A stretch of DNA of 64,000 nt, from assembly GCF_002899895.1 (NCBI RefSeq), contig NZ_PPEI02000005.1, positions 186,001-250,000 of the forward strand, written 5' to 3'. The DNA is from Chryseobacterium oncorhynchi. Its GTDB lineage: Bacteria; Bacteroidota; Bacteroidia; Flavobacteriales; Weeksellaceae. Of the stretch, positions 7,590 to 15,522 are shown in pieces. Below the pieces are notes generated by a model. It worked only from the letters and a program-made list of their open reading frames with translations, made no database searches and was not told where the DNA came from. Numbering within the stretch: the first letter of the stretch is position 1; every line of letters starts with the position of its first letter. Made by a program: the position numbers and the translations under genes.

Positions 7590-8336
7590 ATGAAAAAAAT
7601 ATTTTTATATATCCTTGCGGGATCTTTGTGTTTTTCTGCATGTAAAAAAGATGATGAATTGGATTATTATGTAGAGCCGGAAGACATCAACGTCCAGAAT
7701 AGCTATGATGAACAGGCTATTAATAAATTTATGGATGAAAATTATCTTGATGTACAAGGAAATATAAAACCTTTCAGTGCTACCGATACTGCTGATGATA
7801 AGGAAAAGAAATTATCTGCACTAGATGTTAAGAGGCTTCCTTCAGGAACAATTTATATCATGAGAAATGGTGCACAACCAGCTCCGGCTGATGCACAGCC
7901 AATTTTAGAAAAAAGTGTTATTAAAATAATGGGTAGGGGTTACTCTTACCTAGCTGCTGATAACAATGGAAGTGTAGTATTTACAGCAAAATCTGCATTT
8001 TTAAATACTATAGACGGAAGTACTCTTCCTTTAGTAGATCCAATGTATTACTACGTAAAAGACAAAGTAAAAACAGACGCAACTACGTCGGCAGCACAAC
8101 AATCTAGCTACTATGAAATAGCAGGTTTTAAAGAAGCATTACAAAAGTTCAGTGGTTTTAAAAACCTACCAAGTGAGGCTCCTTACAATTTACAAGGAGT
8201 AATTATAGTACCATCCAAAGCAGCTTTTGCGAGAAATGCTCATTATCAATACCTAGGACAAACCTACAGAAACAAGTCTTTCGTTTTCAATTTCCAAATC
8301 TATGAAAGCAGAGATAGACTTGATAGTGAAAAATAA
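7590..8336 (+). CDS. Lipoprotein of unknown function, distantly FKBP-like
   Basis: 248 residues with a clear lipoprotein signal: MKKIFLYILAGSLCFSACKK, acylated Cys at residue 18, followed by KKDDELD. The arrangement of a lipid anchor, an extended acidic linker and a C-terminal segment with NLQGVIIVPSKAAFARN recalls flavobacterial FKBP-type lipoproteins, but I do not see the FKBP active-site signature. I therefore leave the function open. It is a single gene with its own -7 box and a strong terminator. It is probably anchored in the outer membrane facing the periplasm. Confidence 0.7.
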   Translation: MKKIFLYILAGSLCFSACKKDDELDYYVEPEDINVQNSYDEQAINKFMDENYLDVQGNIKPFSATDTADDKEKKLSALDVKRLPSGTIYIMRNGAQPAPADAQPILEKSVIKIMGRGYSYLAADNNGSVVFTAKSAFLNTIDGSTLPLVDPMYYYVKDKVKTDATTSAAQQSSYYEIAGFKEALQKFSGFKNLPSEAPYNLQGVIIVPSKAAFARNAHYQYLGQTYRNKSFVFNFQIYESRDRLDSEK

Positions 8337-8342
8337 AATACA

Positions 8343-8370
8343 AACCGCCTCCACAGGCGGTTTTTTTTAT
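8343..8370 (+). terminator. Terminator of the lipoprotein gene
   Basis: AACCGCCT (8343-8350), loop ccac, AGGCGGTT (8355-8362), followed by a T run. A strong GC-rich stem. Confidence 0.92.
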
Positions 8371-8507
8371 TTATAAACAGTTTCAAATACTTTATTATAA
8401 TGGGTTTGATTAAGATCTTAAAATCTCACTTTATGAGCCGAAGAACCTGTAAGAACCTCATCATTATTATATCATCATTCTAATTCACCGGATCTTATTT
8501 GTAGAGC

Positions 8508-8549
8508 AAAAAAAATCAGAATAGACAATATGTTATTCTGATTTTTTTT
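8508..8549 (-). terminator. Terminator of the FMN glutamate-synthase-like gene
   Basis: Arms 8508-8523 and 8534-8549 are perfectly complementary over 16 bp (A run, then TCAGAATA / TATTCTGA, then T run) around a 10 nt loop. It can act in both directions. The 140 bp between 8370 and 8508 shows no gene. Confidence 0.88.
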
Positions 8550-8591
8550 GTTTCAAACCATCTGCTTAAGACAGCTTTATTTATTCTGTTA

Positions 8592-10109
8592 TTAAGATCT
8601 TGCTTTTTGCTTTACATTTCCTAAAATATCCGGGAAATATAGGTCTGCAAGATGATCGAATTCATCACCTCTCATAAACATTGTTGCATCTACTTCTTCA
8701 TAAGAACTTCTTCCGGCTGCGGCAATCAGCTCGTTGCAGGTATGAAGTGTATTTTTATGGAAATGATATACTCTTTCACTCTTATCAGTAACATCCAATC
8801 CTTTGATCAACATTTTATCCTGTGTAGCAACTCCCGTAGGACAGTTGTTGGAATTACATCTTAAAGCCTGAATACATCCTAAAGAGAACATAAATCCTCT
8901 TGCATTGTTACACATATCCGCTCCCATAGCAACCGCTCTTAAAATATCTAAGCTTGTAAGAACTTTACCACTGGCAATAACTCTTAATTTATGTCTAAGG
9001 TTATAATTATTCAATGTTCTGTTTACAAATATCAAGGCAGGCTCCAAAGGCATCCCTACTCCATCTGAGAATTCTGGTGGTGCTGCACCTGTACCTCCTT
9101 CTGCTCCATCAATAGTAATAAAATCAGGATAAATCTTCAGTACATTCATTTGTACACAGATATCCTCAAATTCTTTTGTATCACCAATACAAAGCTTAAA
9201 TCCAACTGGTTTTCCTCCTGAAAGTTCTCTTAATTCTTGTACAAACCTCAACAATCCGGCTGCATCAGAAAAAGAGGTATGTGATGGTGGCGAAATAACG
9301 GTCATACCAGGTGTTACGTGACGAATTGCTGCAATTTCTGGAGTATTTTTCACTCCAGGAAGGACTCCTCCGTGCCCAGGTTTTGCTCCTTGTGATAATT
9401 TAATTTCTACCATTTTCACATTAGGAAGAGTTGAATATTTTGCAAATAATTCAGGATTAAATTTTCCCTCATCATCACGACAACCAAAGTATCCTGTTCC
9501 AATTTGCCAGCATAAATCTCCTCCTTCCATATGGTAAGATGAAATTCCTCCCTCTCCTGTATTATGATAAAAATTTCCCTTTTTAGCGCCTCGGTTCAAG
9601 GAAATCTGTGCCCTGTCACTTAAAGCTCCAAAGCTCATCGCCGAAATATTAAATAGAGATGCATGGTAAGGTTGTGTACATTGCTCACCTCCTACCCAAA
9701 CTCTTGGAAGCTCTTCCGAAGGGGATTTAGCATAAATAGAATGCTTAATTCCTTCATATTTTCTATGATTAACCTCTAGTTGTGTACCAAAAGCAACCGT
9801 ATCACTTAAGTTTTTAGCACGTCTGTATACTGCAGAACGCTGATTTCTTGGAAAAGGTTTACCATCGGTTTCCCTTTCTATGAAATACTGCTGCATTTCC
9901 GGTGAAATACTTTCGAAAAAGTATCTGAGGTACCCCAACACAGGGAAGTTCCTCAAAATAGCATGTTTCGATTGGTAAGCATTGTAAACACCCAATGCAT
10001 AGATTGCGGATAGCAGCGTCGGTATCCAATAATGCGCTCTGATTAGTAATGCTACAGCCCATGTAGCAACTACTAATACAATTCCCCAAGATAAAAACTT
10101 ATCTCTCAT
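8592..10109 (-). CDS. FMN-binding glutamate synthase family protein
   Basis: 505 residues. Two hydrophobic N-terminal segments (about residues 8-25 and 28-45) suggest a membrane anchor. The remainder is the FMN-binding TIM-barrel domain of glutamate synthase: MSFGALSDRAQISLNRGAK, HNTGEGGISSYH, KPGHGGVLPG, the glycine-rich DGAEGGTGAAPPEF, and the iron-sulfur segment GCIQALRCNSNNCPTG with its three cysteines. It lacks the N-terminal glutaminase domain of GltB, so it probably does not make glutamate from glutamine by itself. Stand-alone proteins of this kind are usually annotated as FMN-dependent oxidoreductases of unknown substrate. A terminator follows, and mtaB lies 52 bp upstream on the same strand. 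Confidence 0.93.
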   Translation of the reverse strand: MRDKFLSWGIVLVVATWAVALLIRAHYWIPTLLSAIYALGVYNAYQSKHAILRNFPVLGYLRYFFESISPEMQQYFIERETDGKPFPRNQRSAVYRRAKNLSDTVAFGTQLEVNHRKYEGIKHSIYAKSPSEELPRVWVGGEQCTQPYHASLFNISAMSFGALSDRAQISLNRGAKKGNFYHNTGEGGISSYHMEGGDLCWQIGTGYFGCRDDEGKFNPELFAKYSTLPNVKMVEIKLSQGAKPGHGGVLPGVKNTPEIAAIRHVTPGMTVISPPSHTSFSDAAGLLRFVQELRELSGGKPVGFKLCIGDTKEFEDICVQMNVLKIYPDFITIDGAEGGTGAAPPEFSDGVGMPLEPALIFVNRTLNNYNLRHKLRVIASGKVLTSLDILRAVAMGADMCNNARGFMFSLGCIQALRCNSNNCPTGVATQDKMLIKGLDVTDKSERVYHFHKNTLHTCNELIAAAGRSSYEEVDATMFMRGDEFDHLADLYFPDILGNVKQKARS

Positions 10110-10161
10110 GAATGTAGTATTTAAAGTTAAAAATAAATTTAGTGGAAATTTTGCAAAGAGC

Positions 10162-11508
10162 CTATGCTTTTGCTAAAAAGTTTTGGTAGGAAGATTGCAC
10201 AGAAACTGTGCCATCTGACAGGATTTTTTCTAAATTTAGAAATTCGATTTGATTTACGAATGCAACATCAAAGTCTTTTTGAACTCTCACATAGTTTTCT
10301 GTGAAGCCAAACATTTTACCGTCTTTATTTTCATGCTCCCAAAGTACAGGAAGTGTTTTTCCTAGCTGTGTCTGATAAAATGCCATTTTTTTCTTTTCAG
10401 AAAGAATTCTAAGCATTTTATTACGTTTTTTCCTTTCTGGAATAGGAACAACATCACCCATTGCTGCAGCTTCTGTATTTTCTCTTTCAGAATAAGTAAA
10501 TACGTGAAGATAGGTAATTGGAAGATCATTAAGGAAATTATAGGTTTCCATAAATTTCTCTTCTGTTTCTCCGGGGAATCCTACAATCACATCCACACCA
10601 ATGGCTGCGTCAGGCATTACCTCACGGATTTTGTTTACTCTATCATTATATAGCTTGGTAAGATAACGACGCTTCATTTTTTTCAATAAATCATCGCATC
10701 CAGACTGTAAAGGAATATGGAAATGCGGAACAAAGCTTCTGCTTTTAGAAACCAGCTCTATACTTTCATCCTTTAAAAGATTAGGTTCAATGGAAGAGAT
10801 ACGGATTCTTTCAATTCCGTTTACTTTATCCAGTTCAGAAATAAGGTCAAGAAAAGTATGTTCGTGTCTTTTGTTACCGAACTCACCTTTACCATAATCC
10901 CCAATGTTTACACCGGTAAGTACAATTTCCTTGATATCTTTCGCTGCAATTTCAGTAGCATTTCTTAGAACGCTTTCAATAGTATCTGAACGAGAAATCC
11001 CTCTTGCTAATGGAATGGTACAGTAAGTACATTTATAGTCACAACCATCCTGAACTTTCAGGAAAGCTCTTGTTCTGTCACCTATAGAATAACTTCCGAT
11101 AAAAAAATCAGTTTCTTCAATCTCACATGAATGAACAATTCCTTCATTCTCAGTTTTTTCTAAATCGTCAAGGTAGCTTAGAATATTGAATTTTTCTTTA
11201 GCTCCCAAAACAAGATCAACTCCCTCAATCTGTGAAATTTCTTCAGGTTTCAACTGTGCATAACATCCTACAATAACAACCAGCCCTTCCGGATTTGCTT
11301 TCATTGCTCTTTTTACATGCAGCTTACATTCACGATCAGCATTTTCTGTTACCGAACATGTATTGATTACATAGATGTTAGCTCTTTCATCAAAGCTCAC
11401 CTTATCATAACCTGCATCTGTTAATTGACGGGCAATAGTAGATGTTTCTGCAAAGTTTAATTTGCAGCCAAGTGTATGAAACGCGGCAGTTCTGTGAAAA
11501 GTAGACAT
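10162..11508 (-). CDS. mtaB: tRNA t6A37 methylthiotransferase MtaB
   Basis: 448 residues, usual length. A radical-SAM enzyme that adds the 2-methylthio group to t6A at position 37 of ANN-reading tRNAs. The N-terminal MTTase domain has the three cluster cysteines (TLGCKLNFAE, NTCSVTENAD, GCYAQLKPEE). The radical-SAM motif CDYKCTYCTIP is near residue 150, and a TRAM-like C-terminal segment follows. LGCKLN rather than LGCPKN, and the overall length, favour MtaB over MiaB or RimO. Transcription probably begins at the excellent promoter at 11534-11562, giving a leader of about 20 nt. Confidence 0.95.
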   Translation of the reverse strand: MSTFHRTAAFHTLGCKLNFAETSTIARQLTDAGYDKVSFDERANIYVINTCSVTENADRECKLHVKRAMKANPEGLVVIVGCYAQLKPEEISQIEGVDLVLGAKEKFNILSYLDDLEKTENEGIVHSCEIEETDFFIGSYSIGDRTRAFLKVQDGCDYKCTYCTIPLARGISRSDTIESVLRNATEIAAKDIKEIVLTGVNIGDYGKGEFGNKRHEHTFLDLISELDKVNGIERIRISSIEPNLLKDESIELVSKSRSFVPHFHIPLQSGCDDLLKKMKRRYLTKLYNDRVNKIREVMPDAAIGVDVIVGFPGETEEKFMETYNFLNDLPITYLHVFTYSERENTEAAAMGDVVPIPERKKRNKMLRILSEKKKMAFYQTQLGKTLPVLWEHENKDGKMFGFTENYVRVQKDFDVAFVNQIEFLNLEKILSDGTVSVQSSYQNFLAKA

Positions 11509-11533
11509 TTGTTACTCCTGAATTTTATGGGTG

Positions 11534-11562
11534 CAAAGATAGTAATTTTAATAATAATCCAA
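11534..11562 (-). promoter_or_regulatory. Promoter of mtaB
   Basis: TTG (11560-11562), 18 bp spacer, TATCTTTG (11534-11541) on the minus strand. The -7 box and spacing are the same as in the tRNA promoter. The -33 box overlaps the end of the upstream DinB-like gene region. Confidence 0.8.
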
Positions 11563-11574
11563 GATTGATTCAAT

Positions 11575-12180
11575 CTATTGTTTATATTCATCCCTTACTT
11601 CAGGGCTGTTTTGAAAGCAAACCGGTGATGAATTAAAATCTGGTTCTTCAGCTGAAAATTTATTTTTCATTTCATTATTAAACTCCTGCGACTTATTTCT
11701 GGCAATGGAAAGTGTATTCCATTCATTATTTTTCATCATTTTCGCAATATAGATAATCTGTCCGATGTGATAAGGATAGTGAGCCAACTGCCGAAAAACA
11801 GCATCAATAATAGAATGAGACTCACCTCTTATCTGGATTATTGAGTAAAGATTTTCATCATTGATCTGATCTAAGGCATTAAAAAAACATGCCCAGCCTT
11901 TTTCCCAGTATTCAATAACTTCAGCCTTAGTTTTAAATGTACTTACGAACTCTTCATCACGACGGCGCCAGGATTTCTCACCATCTTCAGTCAAAAAGTT
12001 GGTCCATCTTGATAGCATATTTCCGGCGATGTGCTTTACAATTACTGCTATGGAATTGCTTTCTTCATTATACTGCCAGAAAATCTGCTCGTCAGATAAC
12101 TGGCTAAATGTTTTATCACCAAGAGATTTATAATACTCAAAGCGTTTTACAAAAAGGTCTTTCATTCTTTCTATTTTCAT
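11575..12180 (-). CDS. DUF1572 family protein (DinB-like metal-binding helical bundle)
   Basis: 201 residues. The pattern follows the DinB/YfiT four-helix superfamily. His50 (VIVKHIAGN), His134 and His138 (QLAHYPYHIGQI) are at the positions of the metal-binding triad. N-terminal MKDLFVKRFEYYK and the WGWACFF-like middle match the DUF1572 subfamily. Proposed roles of relatives are thiol-dependent or metal-dependent transferases, but the substrate here is unknown. It lies 66 bp upstream of mtaB on the same strand, with mtaB's own promoter between them, so the two need not be coexpressed. Confidence 0.85.
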   Translation of the reverse strand: MKIERMKDLFVKRFEYYKSLGDKTFSQLSDEQIFWQYNEESNSIAVIVKHIAGNMLSRWTNFLTEDGEKSWRRRDEEFVSTFKTKAEVIEYWEKGWACFFNALDQINDENLYSIIQIRGESHSIIDAVFRQLAHYPYHIGQIIYIAKMMKNNEWNTLSIARNKSQEFNNEMKNKFSAEEPDFNSSPVCFQNSPEVRDEYKQ

Positions 12181-12190
12181 TAACTAATGT

Positions 12191-12238
12191 AAAAAAAGTA
12201 TAGATAAAAACCATCTCTTGCGAAATGGTTTTATCTAT
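12191..12238 (-). terminator. Terminator of the T9SS type B gene
   Basis: Arms 12200-12214 and 12225-12238 pair over about 14 bp with one bulged A around a 10 nt loop. The A run at 12191-12197 becomes the T tract on the minus strand. Confidence 0.85.
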
Positions 12239-12260
12239 GTATAATATTTATAATAGGTGA

Positions 12261-14363
12261 TTATTCCCTATTTTTAACCAGTACCCAACCTGTAAATTTA
12301 ACAGGTGTATTTTTTTTATCATTTTCGTTCCATAATACGGAATACCAATACGTTCCGGTAGGCGCTCTTCTTCCTCCAATGGTTCCGTCCCATTTGTATC
12401 CATTAAGCTTATCTGCCTGATGAATCTTTGTTCCATATCTATCAAAAACATTGATAATAAGGTTTTGTTTTCCGCCTAACGCAGAGTAATCGATCACATC
12501 ATTGATCCCATCTGCATTTGGAGTAATAACGTTAATTAAATTCGGAACAACAATTCCAACTACAATAGGATCACAGTCATAGGCATCCTTTACAGATATC
12601 TTATAATCTCCTCTTGGAAGATTGCTGAAAATATTGGAATCCTGCCAAACAATATTATCCAGAGAGTATTTGTAAGCCGGATTTCCTCCTATTACCGACA
12701 CTGTAACTGAATTGTTTGTAACATCAATACTGGAAACAACTGGCTGTTCAGACGCTATCACTTTCACAGTTTGTGTAGTCACACATTCTCCGGTTTTAAG
12801 TTTTACCCAATACACTCCAATTCCTACATTAATGGTCTGGGTTGTAGCACCCGTACTCCATTCATAACTTTTGAATCCTGGCCCAGCATCCAATATCGTC
12901 TTATCTTCAGCACAAATTATTTTATCTTTAAGGATAGCAGAATATACTGGCGGAATTACCACTAAAGTAATCTTGGCTATGGCATAACAACCTTGGGCAT
13001 TTAAAACTCTTACATAGACTACTCCATTCGGAGCTATATAATTGGCAGGAGTTGGAATTTCATTAGTTTGATTAATCGCATCAGCAAGAGACGGATAGTA
13101 TTTTTTTCCTGTATTTTGAGGGCCGGTTACTGAAGCATTGATAAGATTAAATGATGCTGTAGCCGGATTGGTTTCAATAAAGCACGATCTCAGGGTTGTT
13201 TCATTTACAACTACTACAGGATGAAATTTTAAAGTAATCTTGGCCACCGAAAAGCATCCAAACTCAGAGATCACTTTCACATAGATGGTTCCCTCAGCGG
13301 ATACAAAAGCTGTAGGTGTTATAATCTCATTGGTCCCGGCATTGAGATCTGCCATCGTGTGATAGTATTTCTTCGTCACATTTGGAATACCAATAACATC
13401 TGCAGTCGTCAGATCAAATAATGCTGTTCCCGCGTTATTATTGTTACACTCAGTTAAAGTGGCATTTTTAACTGTAATGGATCCATCTTTGAATTTGAAC
13501 TTTCCAACTTGTTTACACTTATTGAGCGGATTAGCCGGATTAGCAGCATCTGTATAGCTAATACTATAATAAAAAACTGTAGTAGTATTTACTGTTATTG
13601 GAGTTGTAATAGGATTGTTCCCTGTTAAGGCATCATTCTGAGTGGTATGATAGCTTACACTAAAATGCTGATTGCCATTTATAATACCCGGTGATAATGT
13701 AGAAAAATCAAATAGAACAGAGCTTGAACAAATAATAACTTCTCTTGGGTCCGCAGGATTAACTGGAGAAACACCTGGTGGAATAAAAGGATAAGTCTGA
13801 ATATTTGGGTCTGTAAATGGTGACGCCAATGTTGCTGTTCCTCCCCATGTCAATGAAAATGGAGCCGTTGTACTACTTGTACTACTCACCCAGTTATCGA
13901 TAAATAAATAATATGTTTGTCCCGGTAAAACATCCAAATATTTACAATAAGGCGTTAATGATCCCCCTAAAGCATTTGTAATGGTACTTGTCATATTTAA
14001 TCCTGTAGCAGGGCCGGGTCCTATCACAGTTGCTGCATTACAACGTATAGGCGCTCCTAAACTTCCACAGTTTACATTGGGACCAAAAATTGCCCAGTCA
14101 TAATCCGCATCCGGATTATTCGGAACCAAATCAAAGGTAAGGGTTCCGCCATTCGCAATTGTAATTTTATACCAAATCGAATTATGCTCTCCCGTTGCAT
14201 CTAAACAGCTACCCGAATTCACCAATTCCTTAATGGTACCATAACCTGACGGGCTATACGTAATATTGGAATTCCCACAAACAGCCAGTGCCGACGCACA
14301 ATCTGCCTGAGAATAAAAAGTATGGGATATGCATAGAAGAATAAAAAGTAAAATTTTTCTCAT
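12261..14363 (-). CDS. Secreted protein with T9SS type B (gliding-associated) C-terminal sorting domain
   Basis: 700 residues. The signal peptide MRKILLFILLCISHTFYSQ is followed by a Cys-containing N-terminal domain (CASALAVCGN) of the kind found in flavobacterial adhesin-like proteins. Three related segments of about 75 residues (about 300-520) contain 'xVRVxNAxGCYAIAKITL'-type endings, consistent with repeated beta-sandwich modules. The C-terminus (INVITPNADGINDVIDYS, FDRYGTKIHQ, WDGTIGGRRAPTGTYWY, GWVLVKNRE) is a clear type B sorting domain, so the protein is exported by the T9SS and held at or released from the cell surface. An adhesion role is inferred from architecture. No SprF-like partner is adjacent. 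Confidence 0.92.
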   Translation of the reverse strand: MRKILLFILLCISHTFYSQADCASALAVCGNSNITYSPSGYGTIKELVNSGSCLDATGEHNSIWYKITIANGGTLTFDLVPNNPDADYDWAIFGPNVNCGSLGAPIRCNAATVIGPGPATGLNMTSTITNALGGSLTPYCKYLDVLPGQTYYLFIDNWVSSTSSTTAPFSLTWGGTATLASPFTDPNIQTYPFIPPGVSPVNPADPREVIICSSSVLFDFSTLSPGIINGNQHFSVSYHTTQNDALTGNNPITTPITVNTTTVFYYSISYTDAANPANPLNKCKQVGKFKFKDGSITVKNATLTECNNNNAGTALFDLTTADVIGIPNVTKKYYHTMADLNAGTNEIITPTAFVSAEGTIYVKVISEFGCFSVAKITLKFHPVVVVNETTLRSCFIETNPATASFNLINASVTGPQNTGKKYYPSLADAINQTNEIPTPANYIAPNGVVYVRVLNAQGCYAIAKITLVVIPPVYSAILKDKIICAEDKTILDAGPGFKSYEWSTGATTQTINVGIGVYWVKLKTGECVTTQTVKVIASEQPVVSSIDVTNNSVTVSVIGGNPAYKYSLDNIVWQDSNIFSNLPRGDYKISVKDAYDCDPIVVGIVVPNLINVITPNADGINDVIDYSALGGKQNLIINVFDRYGTKIHQADKLNGYKWDGTIGGRRAPTGTYWYSVLWNENDKKNTPVKFTGWVLVKNRE

Positions 14364-14421
14364 AGATATATAGTTTTTATGGTTGAATCAATTAGTAGTC
14401 AGATAAATACCCAACCCAGAC

Positions 14422-14454
14422 CAAATATACCTATAATTTAATCACAAATAACAA
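14422..14454 (-). promoter_or_regulatory. Candidate promoter of the T9SS type B gene
   Basis: TATATTTG (14422-14429) with TTG at 14452-14454, spacer 22 bp, minus strand. The spacing is at the long end of what is accepted. Confidence 0.45.
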
Positions 14455-14523
14455 AATTCCAATAATTTTGAAATATTTTAAATAAAAAAACAAATTCATT
14501 ATTAATAATACAATAAATACTGC

Positions 14524-15321
14524 TTATTTTATACTTGTGATATTCCCACAAAGGTTTTCGAGATGAAAGATTTTATGAAAAGGGCTTTTCACTTCATTCA
14601 AATGTTCTTTATCCTGAATAAAGGTATATCGGGAAGCAATGGAATTCATGTCTGAAACAATCACCAGCCAACATTCATCTACAGAAGTATCGTAATAAGG
14701 GAATTTTTCGTTTTTCTTTTCAATAAGTTCTAGAATTTTCTCGGAACACAGTTCATCAAAAAGGTTCATGCTGTATTCGTGGGTAATAAAGACATTTCTT
14801 CGGTGAAAAGATTTTCTCACACTTTTTACACATCCTATTCCTTTATTTTTTTTAATGCTTTTACAAATACTGATAATATTTTCCTCCTGCTCCTCCAGAT
14901 GATCAAACTTTATATTAGGATGAAACTCTAAAAAATAAACACCACGATATTTCGTGGTGTCTTCTTGTTCTAATAATATTTCTGCCTGACGGAACATTTT
15001 ATTCAAAGTACTTTCCACTTTCTTCATTTCCAGATGATTGATCACTTCGGTCAACTCTATTCCGATTTTTTTGTCGTTTAGCTTTGCGATAAAGTCAGGA
15101 CTTTCGCAGGTAAAGTTTTCAAATTTCACTTCAGGGAAATGATGCATAAAGGAGTTGAGAAGAAGAATCTCTGATTTTTTTCGATATTTTTCACGATCAT
15201 GAAGCGGAGACTCATCTATGGTACGGTGATACTTTTCTATGGGCTTTTTTTTCAAATGCCTGTTCAGGTAATACAAACTCAGATTCTTGATCAGATCTTC
15301 CTCAGAAAATGTCTTTTTCAT
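14524..15321 (-). CDS. Uncharacterised protein, possible PD-(D/E)XK nuclease fold
   Basis: 265 residues, strongly charged, no signal peptide and no membrane segment. I do not recognise a named family. Residues 73-93 read as a PD-(D/E)XK core: Pro75-Asp76-Phe77, a short hairpin (NDKKIG), then Gly87-Ile-Glu89-Leu-Thr91-Glu-Val, where Glu89-x-Thr91 takes the place of E-x-K. Glu51 in a preceding helix could be the extra acidic residue. Such a fold would suggest DNA or RNA cleavage, but no methylase or other restriction partner is adjacent. The gene stands alone between the T9SS gene and the divergent phosphorylase gene. A defence or repair function is speculation. Confidence 0.6.
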   Translation of the reverse strand: MKKTFSEEDLIKNLSLYYLNRHLKKKPIEKYHRTIDESPLHDREKYRKKSEILLLNSFMHHFPEVKFENFTCESPDFIAKLNDKKIGIELTEVINHLEMKKVESTLNKMFRQAEILLEQEDTTKYRGVYFLEFHPNIKFDHLEEQEENIISICKSIKKNKGIGCVKSVRKSFHRRNVFITHEYSMNLFDELCSEKILELIEKKNEKFPYYDTSVDECWLVIVSDMNSIASRYTFIQDKEHLNEVKSPFHKIFHLENLCGNITSIK

Positions 15322-15489
15322 GTGTGATTTTTTTATTTATTTAGAACACATGCATCCATTGGCCTCAACGTTAAAAGTTTTTGATAATCAAAATTTTACA
15401 CTCTTAAAGGTAAGTAAAAAAACTATTCAACACCTACTTTTAAAATTAATTTATCTATTAATTAATGTAAAGTTTATTTTCATAATCAA

Positions 15490-15497
15490 TACCTTTG
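15490..15497 (+). promoter_or_regulatory. -7 box for the alpha-glucan phosphorylase gene
   Basis: TACCTTTG lies 25 bp upstream of the ATG and matches TAnnTTTG. A TTG at the right distance is not evident. Confidence 0.45.
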
Positions 15498-15522
15498 CTT
15501 CTTCTAACACAAATCAGTATTT

